In this document: positions 52,580 to 61,310 of the stretch, piece by piece
How positions within the stretch are numbered: the stretch's first letter is position 1
Layout: the number at the start of each line of letters is the position of its first letter
Assembly: GCA_019638615.1 (NCBI GenBank)
Contig: JAHBTL010000005.1
Location: forward strand, 62,001-126,000
DNA from: Chitinophagaceae bacterium
GTDB taxonomy: Bacteria > Bacteroidota > Bacteroidia > Chitinophagales > Chitinophagaceae
Length of the DNA stretch: 64,000 nucleotides
Reading direction: 5' to 3'
The notes under the pieces: model-generated
The model's database searches: none
The model's input: the letters and a program-made list of their open reading frames with translations, nothing else
What the model was told of the DNA's origin: nothing
Program-made: the position numbers and the translations under genes

Positions 52580-53251
52580 TTATTCCGGCTCCACCGCCCT
52601 GTTGAGAAAATAAATAAGTGGCTGGATAGTTTTGAAAGCCTCCACCGTATCCTTTACCAGGCTTGTTGATGACAGTTCAGCATCGCGTACTTCCTTCATG
52701 GCGATCCAGCTTTTTAGTTTAAGAAATGGCGCTGCCGGGTTGTCCTTTTCATAACCCTTTGGTACATTGGTTAAACTGATTTCAGCTTCTCTGTCGAGCT
52801 CTTTATACGTCGCAATAAATTTTTTTGAGCCCACAATTTTTTTAAACTCATCGAGTGAATAATCTATCTCCTGTCTTATTTTTTGCATTTCTCCCGGCAT
52901 TGGCATCCATATCCCACCTCCCACAAAAGTATTACCAGGCTCCAGATGAAAATAATAGCCCGCATAAATAGATTTCTTTCCCCCGCGGTTTATACTCGCT
53001 GCAAAATTTTTTTTGTAAGGCGTTTTGTCTTTACTGAAACGGATATCGCGGTTAATGCGGAACATACATGCCTTTGCAGTTAAAGAAGCGATGGATGGAT
53101 CGGATTTTGCAAACCCGTTGATTACATTTTGTATGAACACTTCAAAATCTGCCCTTGCTTTTTCATATTCCTTTCTGTTCGCGTCGAACCAGGGTTTGTT
53201 GTTATTTTTTGACAGCTTTTTTAAAAACTGGATAGTGCCGGACTGAATCAT
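52580..53251 (-). CDS. DUF2461 domain protein
   Basis: 223 residues, recognised from FLKKLSKNNNKPWFDANRKEYEKAR, MFRINRDIRFSKDKTPYKKNF and YYFHLEPGNTFVGGGIWMP, which define DUF2461. It appears cytoplasmic, without a membrane segment. No reaction is known. It is followed on the same strand upstream-side by a spacer and the HNH gene, with no obvious link. Confidence 0.88.
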   Translation of the reverse strand: MIQSGTIQFLKKLSKNNNKPWFDANRKEYEKARADFEVFIQNVINGFAKSDPSIASLTAKACMFRINRDIRFSKDKTPYKKNFAASINRGGKKSIYAGYYFHLEPGNTFVGGGIWMPMPGEMQKIRQEIDYSLDEFKKIVGSKKFIATYKELDREAEISLTNVPKGYEKDNPAAPFLKLKSWIAMKEVRDAELSSTSLVKDTVEAFKTIQPLIYFLNRAVEPE

Positions 53252-53380
53252 GTTACTGGTTTAAAAAATGGAGGTTCCTGAATTTATCAATAAAAATAGA
53301 ACAGAATGCTCAAAGTTAATCTGCGCATCTGCGTCAGATGGGCCTTCGGCAATTTCTTCATGAAGGAAACTATAATTGTA

Positions 53381-53944
53381 TTACTTTATTCTTCCCCAGT
53401 TTTCCCCGCTCCTGATCCTGTAAAGTGTCATTTCACTTACATTGTATTTTTCTGCAAGTTGCCTGTAAGTGAGCTTGCGTTTGGGGTCTGCTATTGTTTT
53501 TTTAATGGCACTTACCTGGCCGGCGTTCAGCTTAAGTCCCGAAGACCGGTTTGCCTGGATTTTTTTATAAGCTACTTTAGCCGGGCTTTTTTGCTGGTGA
53601 CGGCCTACTTCACTTAAAGTAGCCCATTGAAGGTTGGAGGCTTTGTTATCCGTTTTATTATAGTTGATATGAATGACGAACTGGTGTTTGGGCGAAGGTT
53701 TTTTACAAAACAGGCGGGCAATTTCCCTGTGAATGTACAGGGTCCCTTTGTGGTCGGGGCGATGCAGGTTCAGGCTCCTGTAGCCGGTGGTCAATGATCC
53801 GCTGAGCAAGTGACCGTCTTCATGAATGTTGCTGCTGAAGCTGGCTACACGTCCAAGACTGGATACCGCATATTTTTTCCTGAGTTGCTTCCATCCTGAA
53901 AACTGAAGTGGTTTCCATGTTTCGCCCGGGATTTTTTTAATCAT
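53381..53944 (-). CDS. NUMOD4-HNH endonuclease-like protein
   Basis: 187 residues with three parts: an N-terminal NUMOD4 motif (GETWKPLQF...YAVSSLGRVASF, about 6-50), an HNH core (YIHREIARLFC...FVIHINYNKTDNKASNLQWAT, about 68-108), and a C-terminal helix-turn-helix (LTYRQLAEKYNVSEMTLYRIRSG, about 157-182). This is the layout of free-standing HNH homing endonucleases found in phages and in Bacteroidota chromosomes. No intron or intein is seen nearby, so it may act as a selfish gene or as a domesticated DNA-binding protein. Confidence 0.85.
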   Translation of the reverse strand: MIKKIPGETWKPLQFSGWKQLRKKYAVSSLGRVASFSSNIHEDGHLLSGSLTTGYRSLNLHRPDHKGTLYIHREIARLFCKKPSPKHQFVIHINYNKTDNKASNLQWATLSEVGRHQQKSPAKVAYKKIQANRSSGLKLNAGQVSAIKKTIADPKRKLTYRQLAEKYNVSEMTLYRIRSGENWGRIK

Positions 53945-54033
53945 AGCTGATGTTTTTAGGTTTCTAAATGTACTAAATTACCATTACTTTATATATTTAT
54001 TTTTTGTAAAACAAAAAGCATTGTTTTTTACTA

Positions 54034-56145
54034 TTAAGATACTTCTCCTTTTTCTGTCATAGTAAGAAATTCCTCTTCAGATATTATTTTAATGGTATTT
54101 ATTTTTTTAGCCTTTTCAAGTTTCGAACCCGCGTCTTCACCCACTACCAGGTAGTTCAGCTTGCTGCTGACGCCACTTACAATGCTTCCCCCGTTTTCTT
54201 CTACCATCGCTTCTGCCTGGCTCCTTTTAAGCTTGTTAAGGGTACCTGTAAATAAAAAAGTTTGCCCTGCCAGGTTACTGCCTGTATGCAGGTTTTTTTT
54301 CTCGTTCTTCAGTTGTAACCCTTCTGCTTCCAGTTGCTTCAGCAGATCCATATTCTGATCATTATGAAAAAACTGGCAGATGCTTCCTGCCACTTTGGGG
54401 CCGATATCTTCCAGTTCCTGCAATCGTTCCTGTGAATATTCTTTTAAATCGAAAAGATGGTTTATGGCATTGGCCAGCACTTTGGCCGTGGTTTCGCCTA
54501 CAAAGCGAATCCCCAGGGCATATATTAACCGGTGCAGCGGTTGTTTTTTAGATGCTTCGATGGCAGACTGCAGGTTGGTAACACTTTTTTCTCCGAATCC
54601 TTCCAGTTGTCTTATTTTATCGAAAGGAAGACGATAGATGTCTGGTATATCATTAAGGAATCCCAGCGCATAAAATTTTCTCACGATAGCATCTCCCAGG
54701 CCGCGAATGTCCATCGCATCTTTGCTGTTAAAATGAACAATGCGTTCCACTATCTGGGCTTCGCAGTTATTGCTGTTATTGCATCTCCACACGGCTTCAT
54801 CCGGCAGCTTTACTAACGGGTAACCGCAAACGGGACAGTGCGTAGGAAAATGAATGCTCTTTTCCTCTCCTGTACGCAATTCGGGAAATGATTTTACTAC
54901 CTGCGGTATTACATCGCCGGAACGTTCAATTAAAACGGTATCGCCCAATTGCAGGTTTTTTTCTTTTATATACTCTTCGTTGTGAACCGAAATGCTTGAA
55001 ACCGTTACCCCTCCCACTGATACAGGATCGATTTTTGCAACGGGCGTTACTGCGCCGGTTCTGCCTACCTGGAACTCTACCGATCTCAACTTGCTTGTTC
55101 CCTGGCGGGCTTTGAATTTATAAGCCATGGCCCAGCGCGGATGATGCGTGGTCATTCCCAACTGTTCCTGCATATCCAGGTGGTTTACTTTTATTACCAT
55201 GCCATCTATTTCGTAGGGCAGATCGTCGCGTTGTTTTTCAAATGCTTCACAATAATCAATCACAGCCTGTATGTTTTTCATCACTCTTTTTTCCTTTGCA
55301 GGACTTCTGAAGCCCAGGTCCCACAACATTTGTAAAGTTGCGCTGTGCGTGTCCAACTCCTTCGGCTGGTCTTTTTTGGGCTCAAGGGTAACATCGCTCA
55401 CATGGTATATAAATGCTTCCAGGTTCCTGCGCGCCACTTCTTTGGGATCTTTTATGCGAAGCGATCCTGCCGCCGCATTCCGTGGATTTGCCAGCCTGTC
55501 AAGTCCCTGTTCTTCCAGCGCATCGTTGTAGGCCTTGAAGTTATTTTTATTCATCAGCACCTCTCCCCTGATCTCGATTTGCCGGATGCCGTATTGCGAG
55601 AATTTTGCAGACAAAGGAACCGACCTGATCTGGCGGATGTTGGTGGTAATATCATCCCCGGTAACACCGTCTCCACGCGTGGATCCGCGCAGCAAAAAAT
55701 CATCTTCGTAAATAAGTGAAATACTCGCGCCGTCAAATTTAGGCTCTACACAATATTCTATTTCGGCAAGCCCGCTCAATTCTTTTGCCTTCCTGTCAAA
55801 ATCAACCAGGTCTTCTGCATTATAGGAATTGTCCAGCGAAAGCATTGGCACAAGATGCTGTACTTTAGGAAAGTCTTTGGTCAATCCTTTTGAGACACGC
55901 TGCGTGGGAGAATCGGGAGTGATCTGTTCGGGGTGAGCCGCTTCCATTTTTTCCAGCGCTTTGTACAATTGGTCGTACTCGCCATCGGCAATCAACGGGT
56001 CGTTTAATATGTAATAGCGGTATTCGTGAAAGCGCAGCACATCGCGCAGTATGGGAATGTTAATACCTTCCGCGTTGTCTTTTACCTGCTGTAATAAAGC
56101 AGTGGTTTCCGATTGTAAATACTGAGTTTGTTCCTTATTATACAT
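54034..56145 (-). CDS. ligA: NAD-dependent DNA ligase
   Basis: 703 residues; seals nicks in replication and repair. The adenylation Lys136 lies in CVEPKFDGAS (KxDG). Then come the OB fold, a four-Cys zinc finger (CPVCGYPL...CNNSNNCEAQ), HhH repeats (DIRGLGDAIVRKF, LEGFGEKSV, LEDIGPKVA) and a C-terminal BRCT domain (LAGQTFLFTGTLNKLKRSQAE). Full length for LigA (650-700). It stands alone. Confidence 0.97.
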   Translation of the reverse strand: MYNKEQTQYLQSETTALLQQVKDNAEGINIPILRDVLRFHEYRYYILNDPLIADGEYDQLYKALEKMEAAHPEQITPDSPTQRVSKGLTKDFPKVQHLVPMLSLDNSYNAEDLVDFDRKAKELSGLAEIEYCVEPKFDGASISLIYEDDFLLRGSTRGDGVTGDDITTNIRQIRSVPLSAKFSQYGIRQIEIRGEVLMNKNNFKAYNDALEEQGLDRLANPRNAAAGSLRIKDPKEVARRNLEAFIYHVSDVTLEPKKDQPKELDTHSATLQMLWDLGFRSPAKEKRVMKNIQAVIDYCEAFEKQRDDLPYEIDGMVIKVNHLDMQEQLGMTTHHPRWAMAYKFKARQGTSKLRSVEFQVGRTGAVTPVAKIDPVSVGGVTVSSISVHNEEYIKEKNLQLGDTVLIERSGDVIPQVVKSFPELRTGEEKSIHFPTHCPVCGYPLVKLPDEAVWRCNNSNNCEAQIVERIVHFNSKDAMDIRGLGDAIVRKFYALGFLNDIPDIYRLPFDKIRQLEGFGEKSVTNLQSAIEASKKQPLHRLIYALGIRFVGETTAKVLANAINHLFDLKEYSQERLQELEDIGPKVAGSICQFFHNDQNMDLLKQLEAEGLQLKNEKKNLHTGSNLAGQTFLFTGTLNKLKRSQAEAMVEENGGSIVSGVSSKLNYLVVGEDAGSKLEKAKKINTIKIISEEEFLTMTEKGEVS

Positions 56146-56208
56146 CCAGGCAATTTTGAGCTGTAAATGTATAATAAAGCTTTGGCGTGGTAAACTTTAC
56201 ATCTGCAA

Positions 56209-57300
56209 TTAAGCTACCTGCAACTGATCGGTGGGGCGTTGCCCTAGTTGTTTCATAAACCGGTAATGAGAAGCGATAGCGCCGCCAAGCGTAGGGAAAT
56301 AGTTATACCTGAGCCCAAATTCATTACAGGTTCTTTCAACGATCTTGCTGATCTCCGGGTAATGTATATGGCTGATACGCGGGAACAGGTGATGCTCGAT
56401 CTGAAAGTTCAGCCCGCCTACAAACCAGGACAGCAATTTGCTTTTGGCAGCAAAGTCGGCGGTGGTTTTTACCTGGTGGATGGCCCATTCGTTTTCAATC
56501 TTTTTGGGCTCTATGCCTGCTACGTCAAACTCGGCGTGTTCTACCACGTGCGCCAGTTGAAACACCAATGCCAGTGTTAACCCCAGCACAAAGTGCATTA
56601 CCAAAAAGCCTACCAGCCAGGGTTTCCAGCCCAGTACCATTATGGGAAGTACAATGGTAAAGCCAACGTACAACGCCTTTGATATCCAGAACACCAAGTG
56701 TTCTTTTAAATCCATCGGCTTAAGCGGGGTGGTGTATACTTTTTTGGTTACATATTTTATGTAATCGGTTATGAACAGTAAAAACAGGGAGGTAAATCCA
56801 TAAAGAAAGAACATATAATTGTGCTGGTATTTATGAATAGGATACCATTTTTGGCTGGAGCACTCTCTCATGAAAGGCTTGTTGTTGATGTCATCATCAA
56901 TGCCGTCTATGTTGGTATAGGTGTGATGAACAATATTGTGCTTAAGTTTCCAGAAAAAAGCGTTGCCGCCCAGCGCGTTCATGCTCAGGCCCATCACTTC
57001 ATTTACCCATCCTTTGGTTGAATAACTGCCATGGCAGGCGTCGTGCATTACATTAAAGCCGATGCTTGCCAGGGTAAACCCAAACAGCCCGCTCAGAAAA
57101 ATACCGATCGCAGGGTGCATCGGCACAAAAAGCAAAGACAGGTAAATAAGTACCGCAGCCGGGATAAGAACAATAGATTTAACATACAGTTTCCAGTTAC
57201 CTGTTTTTTTCAGGTTGTTATCGGCAAAATACTGGTCTACATTTGCCTTTAAAGCATTAAAAAAAGCTCTATTCTTGTTGTTGAAGGTAACTTTATACAT
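56209..57300 (-). CDS. Membrane fatty acid desaturase (acyl-CoA/acyl-lipid type)
   Basis: 363 residues with about four membrane helices and the three histidine boxes that bind the di-iron centre: HDACH (86-90), HNIVHH (121-126) and QIEHH (300-304). The Q in the third box places it with front-end type (delta-5/delta-6-like) desaturases, although without a fused cytochrome b5 domain. The reaction is introduction of a double bond into membrane acyl chains. The regiospecificity is not readable. Cold or fluidity control is typical for such genes. Confidence 0.88.
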   Translation of the reverse strand: MYKVTFNNKNRAFFNALKANVDQYFADNNLKKTGNWKLYVKSIVLIPAAVLIYLSLLFVPMHPAIGIFLSGLFGFTLASIGFNVMHDACHGSYSTKGWVNEVMGLSMNALGGNAFFWKLKHNIVHHTYTNIDGIDDDINNKPFMRECSSQKWYPIHKYQHNYMFFLYGFTSLFLLFITDYIKYVTKKVYTTPLKPMDLKEHLVFWISKALYVGFTIVLPIMVLGWKPWLVGFLVMHFVLGLTLALVFQLAHVVEHAEFDVAGIEPKKIENEWAIHQVKTTADFAAKSKLLSWFVGGLNFQIEHHLFPRISHIHYPEISKIVERTCNEFGLRYNYFPTLGGAIASHYRFMKQLGQRPTDQLQVA

Positions 57301-57532
57301 GTAAGCTGGTCTGTTTAAGGCATAGCCAATCGCTGTAATGCCATGCTGAAAAATAATAAACGATTATCCGGGATTTTAATTTCAGTACTCCTCAATAGTT
57401 TTCTTGCCTGAATACTCTTTTTGCAACGGACAGGCGAAGATAGCACATAAAGGGGAAATAAATATGTTAAGAATCAATGATATTCGTCAGGTATTTGTTG
57501 TTTTAAATGAAGAAAATGGCGGGATGAACAGA

Positions 57533-57919
57533 TCAGTTCATTTTAAAGGGAACGATCATATCAAAAACAGGAATTTTTACTTCGAACTGCTTTTTTGAAG
57601 CAATATTTTCCATAGCATAGGTGCCATACATTTTACCCATTTCGGTACGCAGGTTGCAGCCGCTTACATACTGGTATTGCTCGCCGGGATTGATTTGAGG
57701 CTGTACACCTACTACTCCTTCGCCTTCTACCTCACGTTGGGTGCCGTTGCTGTCAAATATATACCAGTGCCTGCGTAATAATCTTACCGGGAAGGAATTG
57801 TTGTTTTGCAATGTGATACGGTATGCAAACATAAACTCACCACTCACCGGGTTGCTGTAATCCGGCTGGTAGAAAGTTTCTACAGTTACTGTTACCCCTT
57901 CCGTTACTTTTGACGCCAT
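57533..57919 (-). CDS. apaG: ApaG domain protein
   Basis: 128 residues from the ATG at 57919 (MASKVTEGVTVTVETFYQPDY). The open frame continues upstream but overlaps the divergent icd promoter and gene, so it is rejected. ApaG is recognised from FMFAYRITLQNNNSFPVRLLRRHWYIFD, GEGVVGVQPQINPGEQYQY and MYGTYAM. It has a fibronectin-III-like fold; it is linked to Co2+/Mg2+ tolerance and diadenosine tetraphosphate phenotypes in enterics, but its molecular role is open. Divergent from icd. Confidence 0.92.
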   Translation of the reverse strand: MASKVTEGVTVTVETFYQPDYSNPVSGEFMFAYRITLQNNNSFPVRLLRRHWYIFDSNGTQREVEGEGVVGVQPQINPGEQYQYVSGCNLRTEMGKMYGTYAMENIASKKQFEVKIPVFDMIVPFKMN

Positions 57920-58011
57920 CGCCCTAGCCAAGTTTGGCTTAAAAATAGCAAAAAACCATGACAGGGAGCGGTAAATCTTTATAAATTTTAGATTCTGTAA
58001 TCGATCCCTTT

Positions 58012-58019
58012 TACCTTTG
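58012..58019 (+). promoter_or_regulatory. -7 promoter element of icd
   Basis: TACCTTTG matches TAnnTTTG exactly, 54 bp before the icd start and in the divergent spacer with apaG. The -33 region has no clear TTG. Confidence 0.55.
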
Positions 58020-58073
58020 CAGTCCAAATTCATAACATTTTTACCTGCTTTCTTTTTATAAAATAATCCCGAT

Positions 58074-59525
58074 ATGAAAATAGCCGTAGCCAAAGGTGAT
58101 GGCATAGGCCCGGAAATAATGGGTGCCACCCTTCGCATTTTTGAAGCCAATAAGGTACCGCTTGAATATGAGTTCGTGGACATGGGTAAATGGGTATTTG
58201 ACAAGGGGTTTTCGAATGGAATGACCCCCGAAGCCCAGATAGCTATTGAAAACCTGGGTTTGTTGTTTAAAGGACCCATGGAAACCCCCAAAGGAAAGGG
58301 AGTTAAAAGTATCAACGTAACCGCCCGTAAAACTTGGAATACCTATGCCAATAAACGTGTATTTCAGTCGCTGCACGGCGTTGATACTGTTTTCTCAAAA
58401 GCCGGGATACCCATCGACATTACGATCGTACGCGAAAATATTGAAGATACATACGGCGGCATTGAACATATGATCACCCACGATGTGGCGCTGAGCCGCC
58501 GGTTTATCACCAAACCCGGCAGCTTACAGGTGATCCGCTACGCGTTCGAAATGGCAAAACAAAAAAATGCCCGGCGCATCAGTTGCGGACACAAAGCCAA
58601 CATCATGAAAATAACCGATGGGCTTTTCCTGGAGTGTTTTTATGAAGTGGCAAAAGAATATCCTGAACTGAAGGCAGACGATATTATTGTAGATGACCTG
58701 TGTATGAAACTGGTTACCCGGCCCGATACATTTGATGTGGTGGTATTGACCAACCTGCAGGGCGATATTGTGTCGGATCTTTGCGCCGGTTTGGTAGGCG
58801 GGCTGGGATTTGCTCCGTCAGCCAATATAGGCGATCATATTTCCATTTTTGAGGCGGTGCACGGAACAGCGCCTGATATTGCGGGCAAGAATATAGCCAA
58901 CCCTACCGCGCTTTTGTTAAGCGGTATATCCATGTTGCGTCATGTGGGATTAACAGAGAACGCCGCTGTTATAGAGAACGCCTTGTTGTATACGCTGGAA
59001 AGCGGTGTGCATACCGGCGATTTTGGCGATAAGGCGAAGCCCTCGGTAAATACAACCCAGTTTGCCGATGCGGTGATCAGCAATTTTGGCAGGCAGCCGC
59101 AATCGAACCCCAAACCGGTAATACCAAATAAGCCGGGAACTCCTACTCCGTTCAGGCTGCTGCAAAATGCCATGATGGAGTCGGTAGAGATCGGAAATGA
59201 AGATATAGTAGGTGTAGACCTTTTTATTGAAAGCAACGAACAACCCCATTCAATTGCCGTAAAATGCCAGCGCCATGCGGGCGTTAAGTTCAAGCTGATC
59301 AATATCAGCAACCGCGGCACCCAGGTTTGGCCAACCGGATCGGTATATACCAACCTGGTAAATGCTTATAATGTTCGTTTTGAATCGTTAGACGATCAGC
59401 CGCTTAACCAGCAGGATATACTGGGGCTTTACATCAGCATGAGCGGTAATTTTAAAATCTGCTCTTCGGAATTGCTGAACAGGTGGGGCGATAAAAAAGG
59501 GTATAGTCTTGCCCAGGGACAATAA
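58074..59525 (+). CDS. icd: NADP-dependent isocitrate dehydrogenase, Thermus type
   Basis: 483 residues; oxidises isocitrate to 2-oxoglutarate in the TCA cycle. The beta-decarboxylating dehydrogenase signature is seen in NLQGDIVSDLCAGLVGGLGFAPSANIGD and FEAVHGTAPDIAGKNIANPTALLL; the N terminus is AVAKGDGIGPEIM. The C-terminal extension of about 130 residues after the catalytic core is the feature of the longer T. thermophilus-type IDH and separates it from 3-isopropylmalate dehydrogenase (about 360 aa). Stand-alone gene. Confidence 0.9.
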   Translation: MKIAVAKGDGIGPEIMGATLRIFEANKVPLEYEFVDMGKWVFDKGFSNGMTPEAQIAIENLGLLFKGPMETPKGKGVKSINVTARKTWNTYANKRVFQSLHGVDTVFSKAGIPIDITIVRENIEDTYGGIEHMITHDVALSRRFITKPGSLQVIRYAFEMAKQKNARRISCGHKANIMKITDGLFLECFYEVAKEYPELKADDIIVDDLCMKLVTRPDTFDVVVLTNLQGDIVSDLCAGLVGGLGFAPSANIGDHISIFEAVHGTAPDIAGKNIANPTALLLSGISMLRHVGLTENAAVIENALLYTLESGVHTGDFGDKAKPSVNTTQFADAVISNFGRQPQSNPKPVIPNKPGTPTPFRLLQNAMMESVEIGNEDIVGVDLFIESNEQPHSIAVKCQRHAGVKFKLINISNRGTQVWPTGSVYTNLVNAYNVRFESLDDQPLNQQDILGLYISMSGNFKICSSELLNRWGDKKGYSLAQGQ

Positions 59526-59563
59526 AATGCGCTGTTGTATTTATTGTGAAAAGAGGAAAATTG

Positions 59564-60322
59564 TTATTCTTCTTTTTGCTGGTACAGGCTCAACGTGGCG
59601 GCAATGACCGCATATGCAGGAGCCAGTATCCAGCCTATGCCTATGATGGCATGCATTAAATAAAATACCAGCCCGTTGCCAATGGCAAGCCCCCTGTGTT
59701 TGCCGATAAATTCAATGCTTTGTAAAGGGGAAAGCTTCTGGCGTTCGCAACTGTAATCCAGCATGGAAAATCCATAATAGTAACATTCTACGAACAGGGC
59801 TACCAATGGGGTTATCCACCCCAGCACAGGAACAAAAGAAAGAACCAGCAAGGTAAAAGTGTATACCGTTTGCCACAAGGCATTGCGCAGGGCAAGCCGC
59901 ACTCCTCTTACTATATCTTTCAATAGTTGCTTAAAGTTGAAGGGATATTCTTTTCCTTCTATAATAGATTCTGTTTTTTCACTGAGATATCCAAAAACGG
60001 GTGAGCCTACGATCAGCCAGATGTATTTGAACCATGAAAAATACATCAGCATCAGGATCAGCCAGATCATAATCCCCCCCAGCGCGAAAAAAAATCCTAC
60101 CAGGCTGCTTTGCATTTTATCTACCCAGGCCTTCAACCCGGTTTTTATGCTCAGCATTTCGATTACATAACTGGCGCTTTTACCAAAAAAGTACATGCTC
60201 ACCAAAAAAAGCAGGGCATATATCAATCCCGGAATAATGATCCACTTCCACAATCGATGGGCACGGATGAACTGATGGGCTTTAAAATATGATTGTACGG
60301 CTATAATAATCTCTTTGAGCAA
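59564..60322 (-). CDS. EI24-domain (CysZ-like) membrane protein
   Basis: 252 residues with four to five membrane helices and the EI24/CysZ pattern: PVFGYLSEKTESIIEG, LKDIVRGVRLALRNALWQTV, FVPVLGWITPLVALFVECYYYGFSMLDYSCER, and the final SIEFIGKHRGLAIGNGLVFYLM. CysZ of enterics imports sulfate; members in Bacteroidota are not tied to cysteine genes, and no sulfur genes are near this one. The transported substance is therefore open. Confidence 0.85.
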   Translation of the reverse strand: MLKEIIIAVQSYFKAHQFIRAHRLWKWIIIPGLIYALLFLVSMYFFGKSASYVIEMLSIKTGLKAWVDKMQSSLVGFFFALGGIMIWLILMLMYFSWFKYIWLIVGSPVFGYLSEKTESIIEGKEYPFNFKQLLKDIVRGVRLALRNALWQTVYTFTLLVLSFVPVLGWITPLVALFVECYYYGFSMLDYSCERQKLSPLQSIEFIGKHRGLAIGNGLVFYLMHAIIGIGWILAPAYAVIAATLSLYQQKEE

Positions 60323-60413
60323 ATGTGTTTATTTGAATGGTTTTAGTAAACTTGTCCTGGCAAAATAGGCGTTCTCTTTTCAAACATAATAAAATTCTTC
60401 GGGTTAACTTGAA

Positions 60414-61043
60414 TTGATGATTAAACTTGGGTACAATTTTTACAATCGGGCCAATGTAGTTACCATAGCACGGGAGTTACTGGGTAAAGTACTGGTTTCA
60501 CAATGGGCCGGAATTACCACTTCGGGGCGTATTGTTGAAACGGAAGCATATTATGGGGCAGTAGACAGAGCATCTCATGCATGGAATGGCAGGCGTACCG
60601 CCAGAACAGAGATTATGTTTGGTGATGCCGGCAGGGCATATGTCTATCTTTGCTATGGCATTCACCATTTGTTCAATATAGTTACCAATGCCAAAGATAC
60701 GCCGCATGCGGTTTTGATCAGGGCGCTGGAGCCTGTTGCCGGGATAGATACCATGCTGAAACGCACCGGCAAAAAAAAGCCGGACCGCACGCTGGCTTCC
60801 GGCCCCGGGAATGTATCAAAAGCATTGGGTATAATTACAAAGCATACCGGGATCAACCTGCTTGAAGACATGCTTTTTATCGCGGATGATGGTTTTAAGG
60901 TGAAGAATAAAGATATTTTGGCTACGCCCAGGATAGGTGTTGATTATGCAGGCGAAGACGCGTTGTTGCCTTACCGGTTTATTTTGAAGGGTAATATATA
61001 TGTAAGCGGCGGCAAAAAATGGAATGCTGTCAGCAATTTATAG
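60414..61043 (+). CDS. DNA-3-methyladenine glycosylase (AAG/MPG family)
   Basis: 209 residues; removes alkylated purines from DNA in base excision repair. The family motif RIVETEAYYG supplies the catalytic Glu, followed by DRASHAWNGRRTARTEIMFG and the DNA-inserting segment AYVYLCYGIHHLFNIVT with the conserved Tyr. The length is normal. The start may be ATG at 60414 or the adjacent one at 60417. It is followed by a word-like repeat spacer. Confidence 0.95.
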   Translation: MMIKLGYNFYNRANVVTIARELLGKVLVSQWAGITTSGRIVETEAYYGAVDRASHAWNGRRTARTEIMFGDAGRAYVYLCYGIHHLFNIVTNAKDTPHAVLIRALEPVAGIDTMLKRTGKKKPDRTLASGPGNVSKALGIITKHTGINLLEDMLFIADDGFKVKNKDILATPRIGVDYAGEDALLPYRFILKGNIYVSGGKKWNAVSNL

Positions 61044-61295
61044 TTTATGGTTTCTTGTTTAAAGTTATAAACCACAAACTAAAAACTATAAGCCCTGCAA
61101 CCTGCAACAAAGGTGTAAGGCGGAAGGTATAGGGTATAGCTATCAGTCGTCAGCTCTTAGCCTTCAGCAATCCGTATTCAAAATCAAAAATCTCAAAATC
61201 AGAAATCGGCAATCTCCTGTAACCTGCAACTTGTAACCTGCAACCTGCAATAGCCATTAAATCTCAAATTTCAAATTTCAAATCCACAATCTCTC
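61044..61295. repeat. Word-like intergenic repeat, copy 3
   Basis: About 250 bp between the glycosylase gene and ubiE made of repeated short words: TTTATGGTTTCTTGTTTA (identical to 2031-2048), CAGTCGTCAGCT, ACCTGCAACTTGTAACCTGC-type repeats (about 61219-61250), and runs of CAAATTTCAAATTTCAAAT (61265-61283). It runs up to the ubiE promoter. No coding frame. Confidence 0.7.
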
Positions 61296-61297
61296 TT

Positions 61298-61305
61298 TAC
61301 TTTTG
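61298..61305 (+). promoter_or_regulatory. -7 promoter element of ubiE, near-leaderless
   Basis: TACTTTTG fits TAnnTTTG and ends only 5 bp before the ubiE ATG, so the transcript should start at or next to the start codon. The -33 region lies in the repeat words and has no TTG. Confidence 0.5.
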
Positions 61306-61310
61306 CGCCG

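Noticed and set aside
57404-57598. 64-codon frame between the desaturase and apaG genes
   Set aside because: It overlaps the 3' end of apaG on the other strand and shows no recognisable protein features.
57920-58315. Long upstream extension of apaG (to 260 residues)
   Set aside because: It overlaps the icd gene and its promoter on the opposite strand; ApaG is normally about 125-130 residues, as from 57919.
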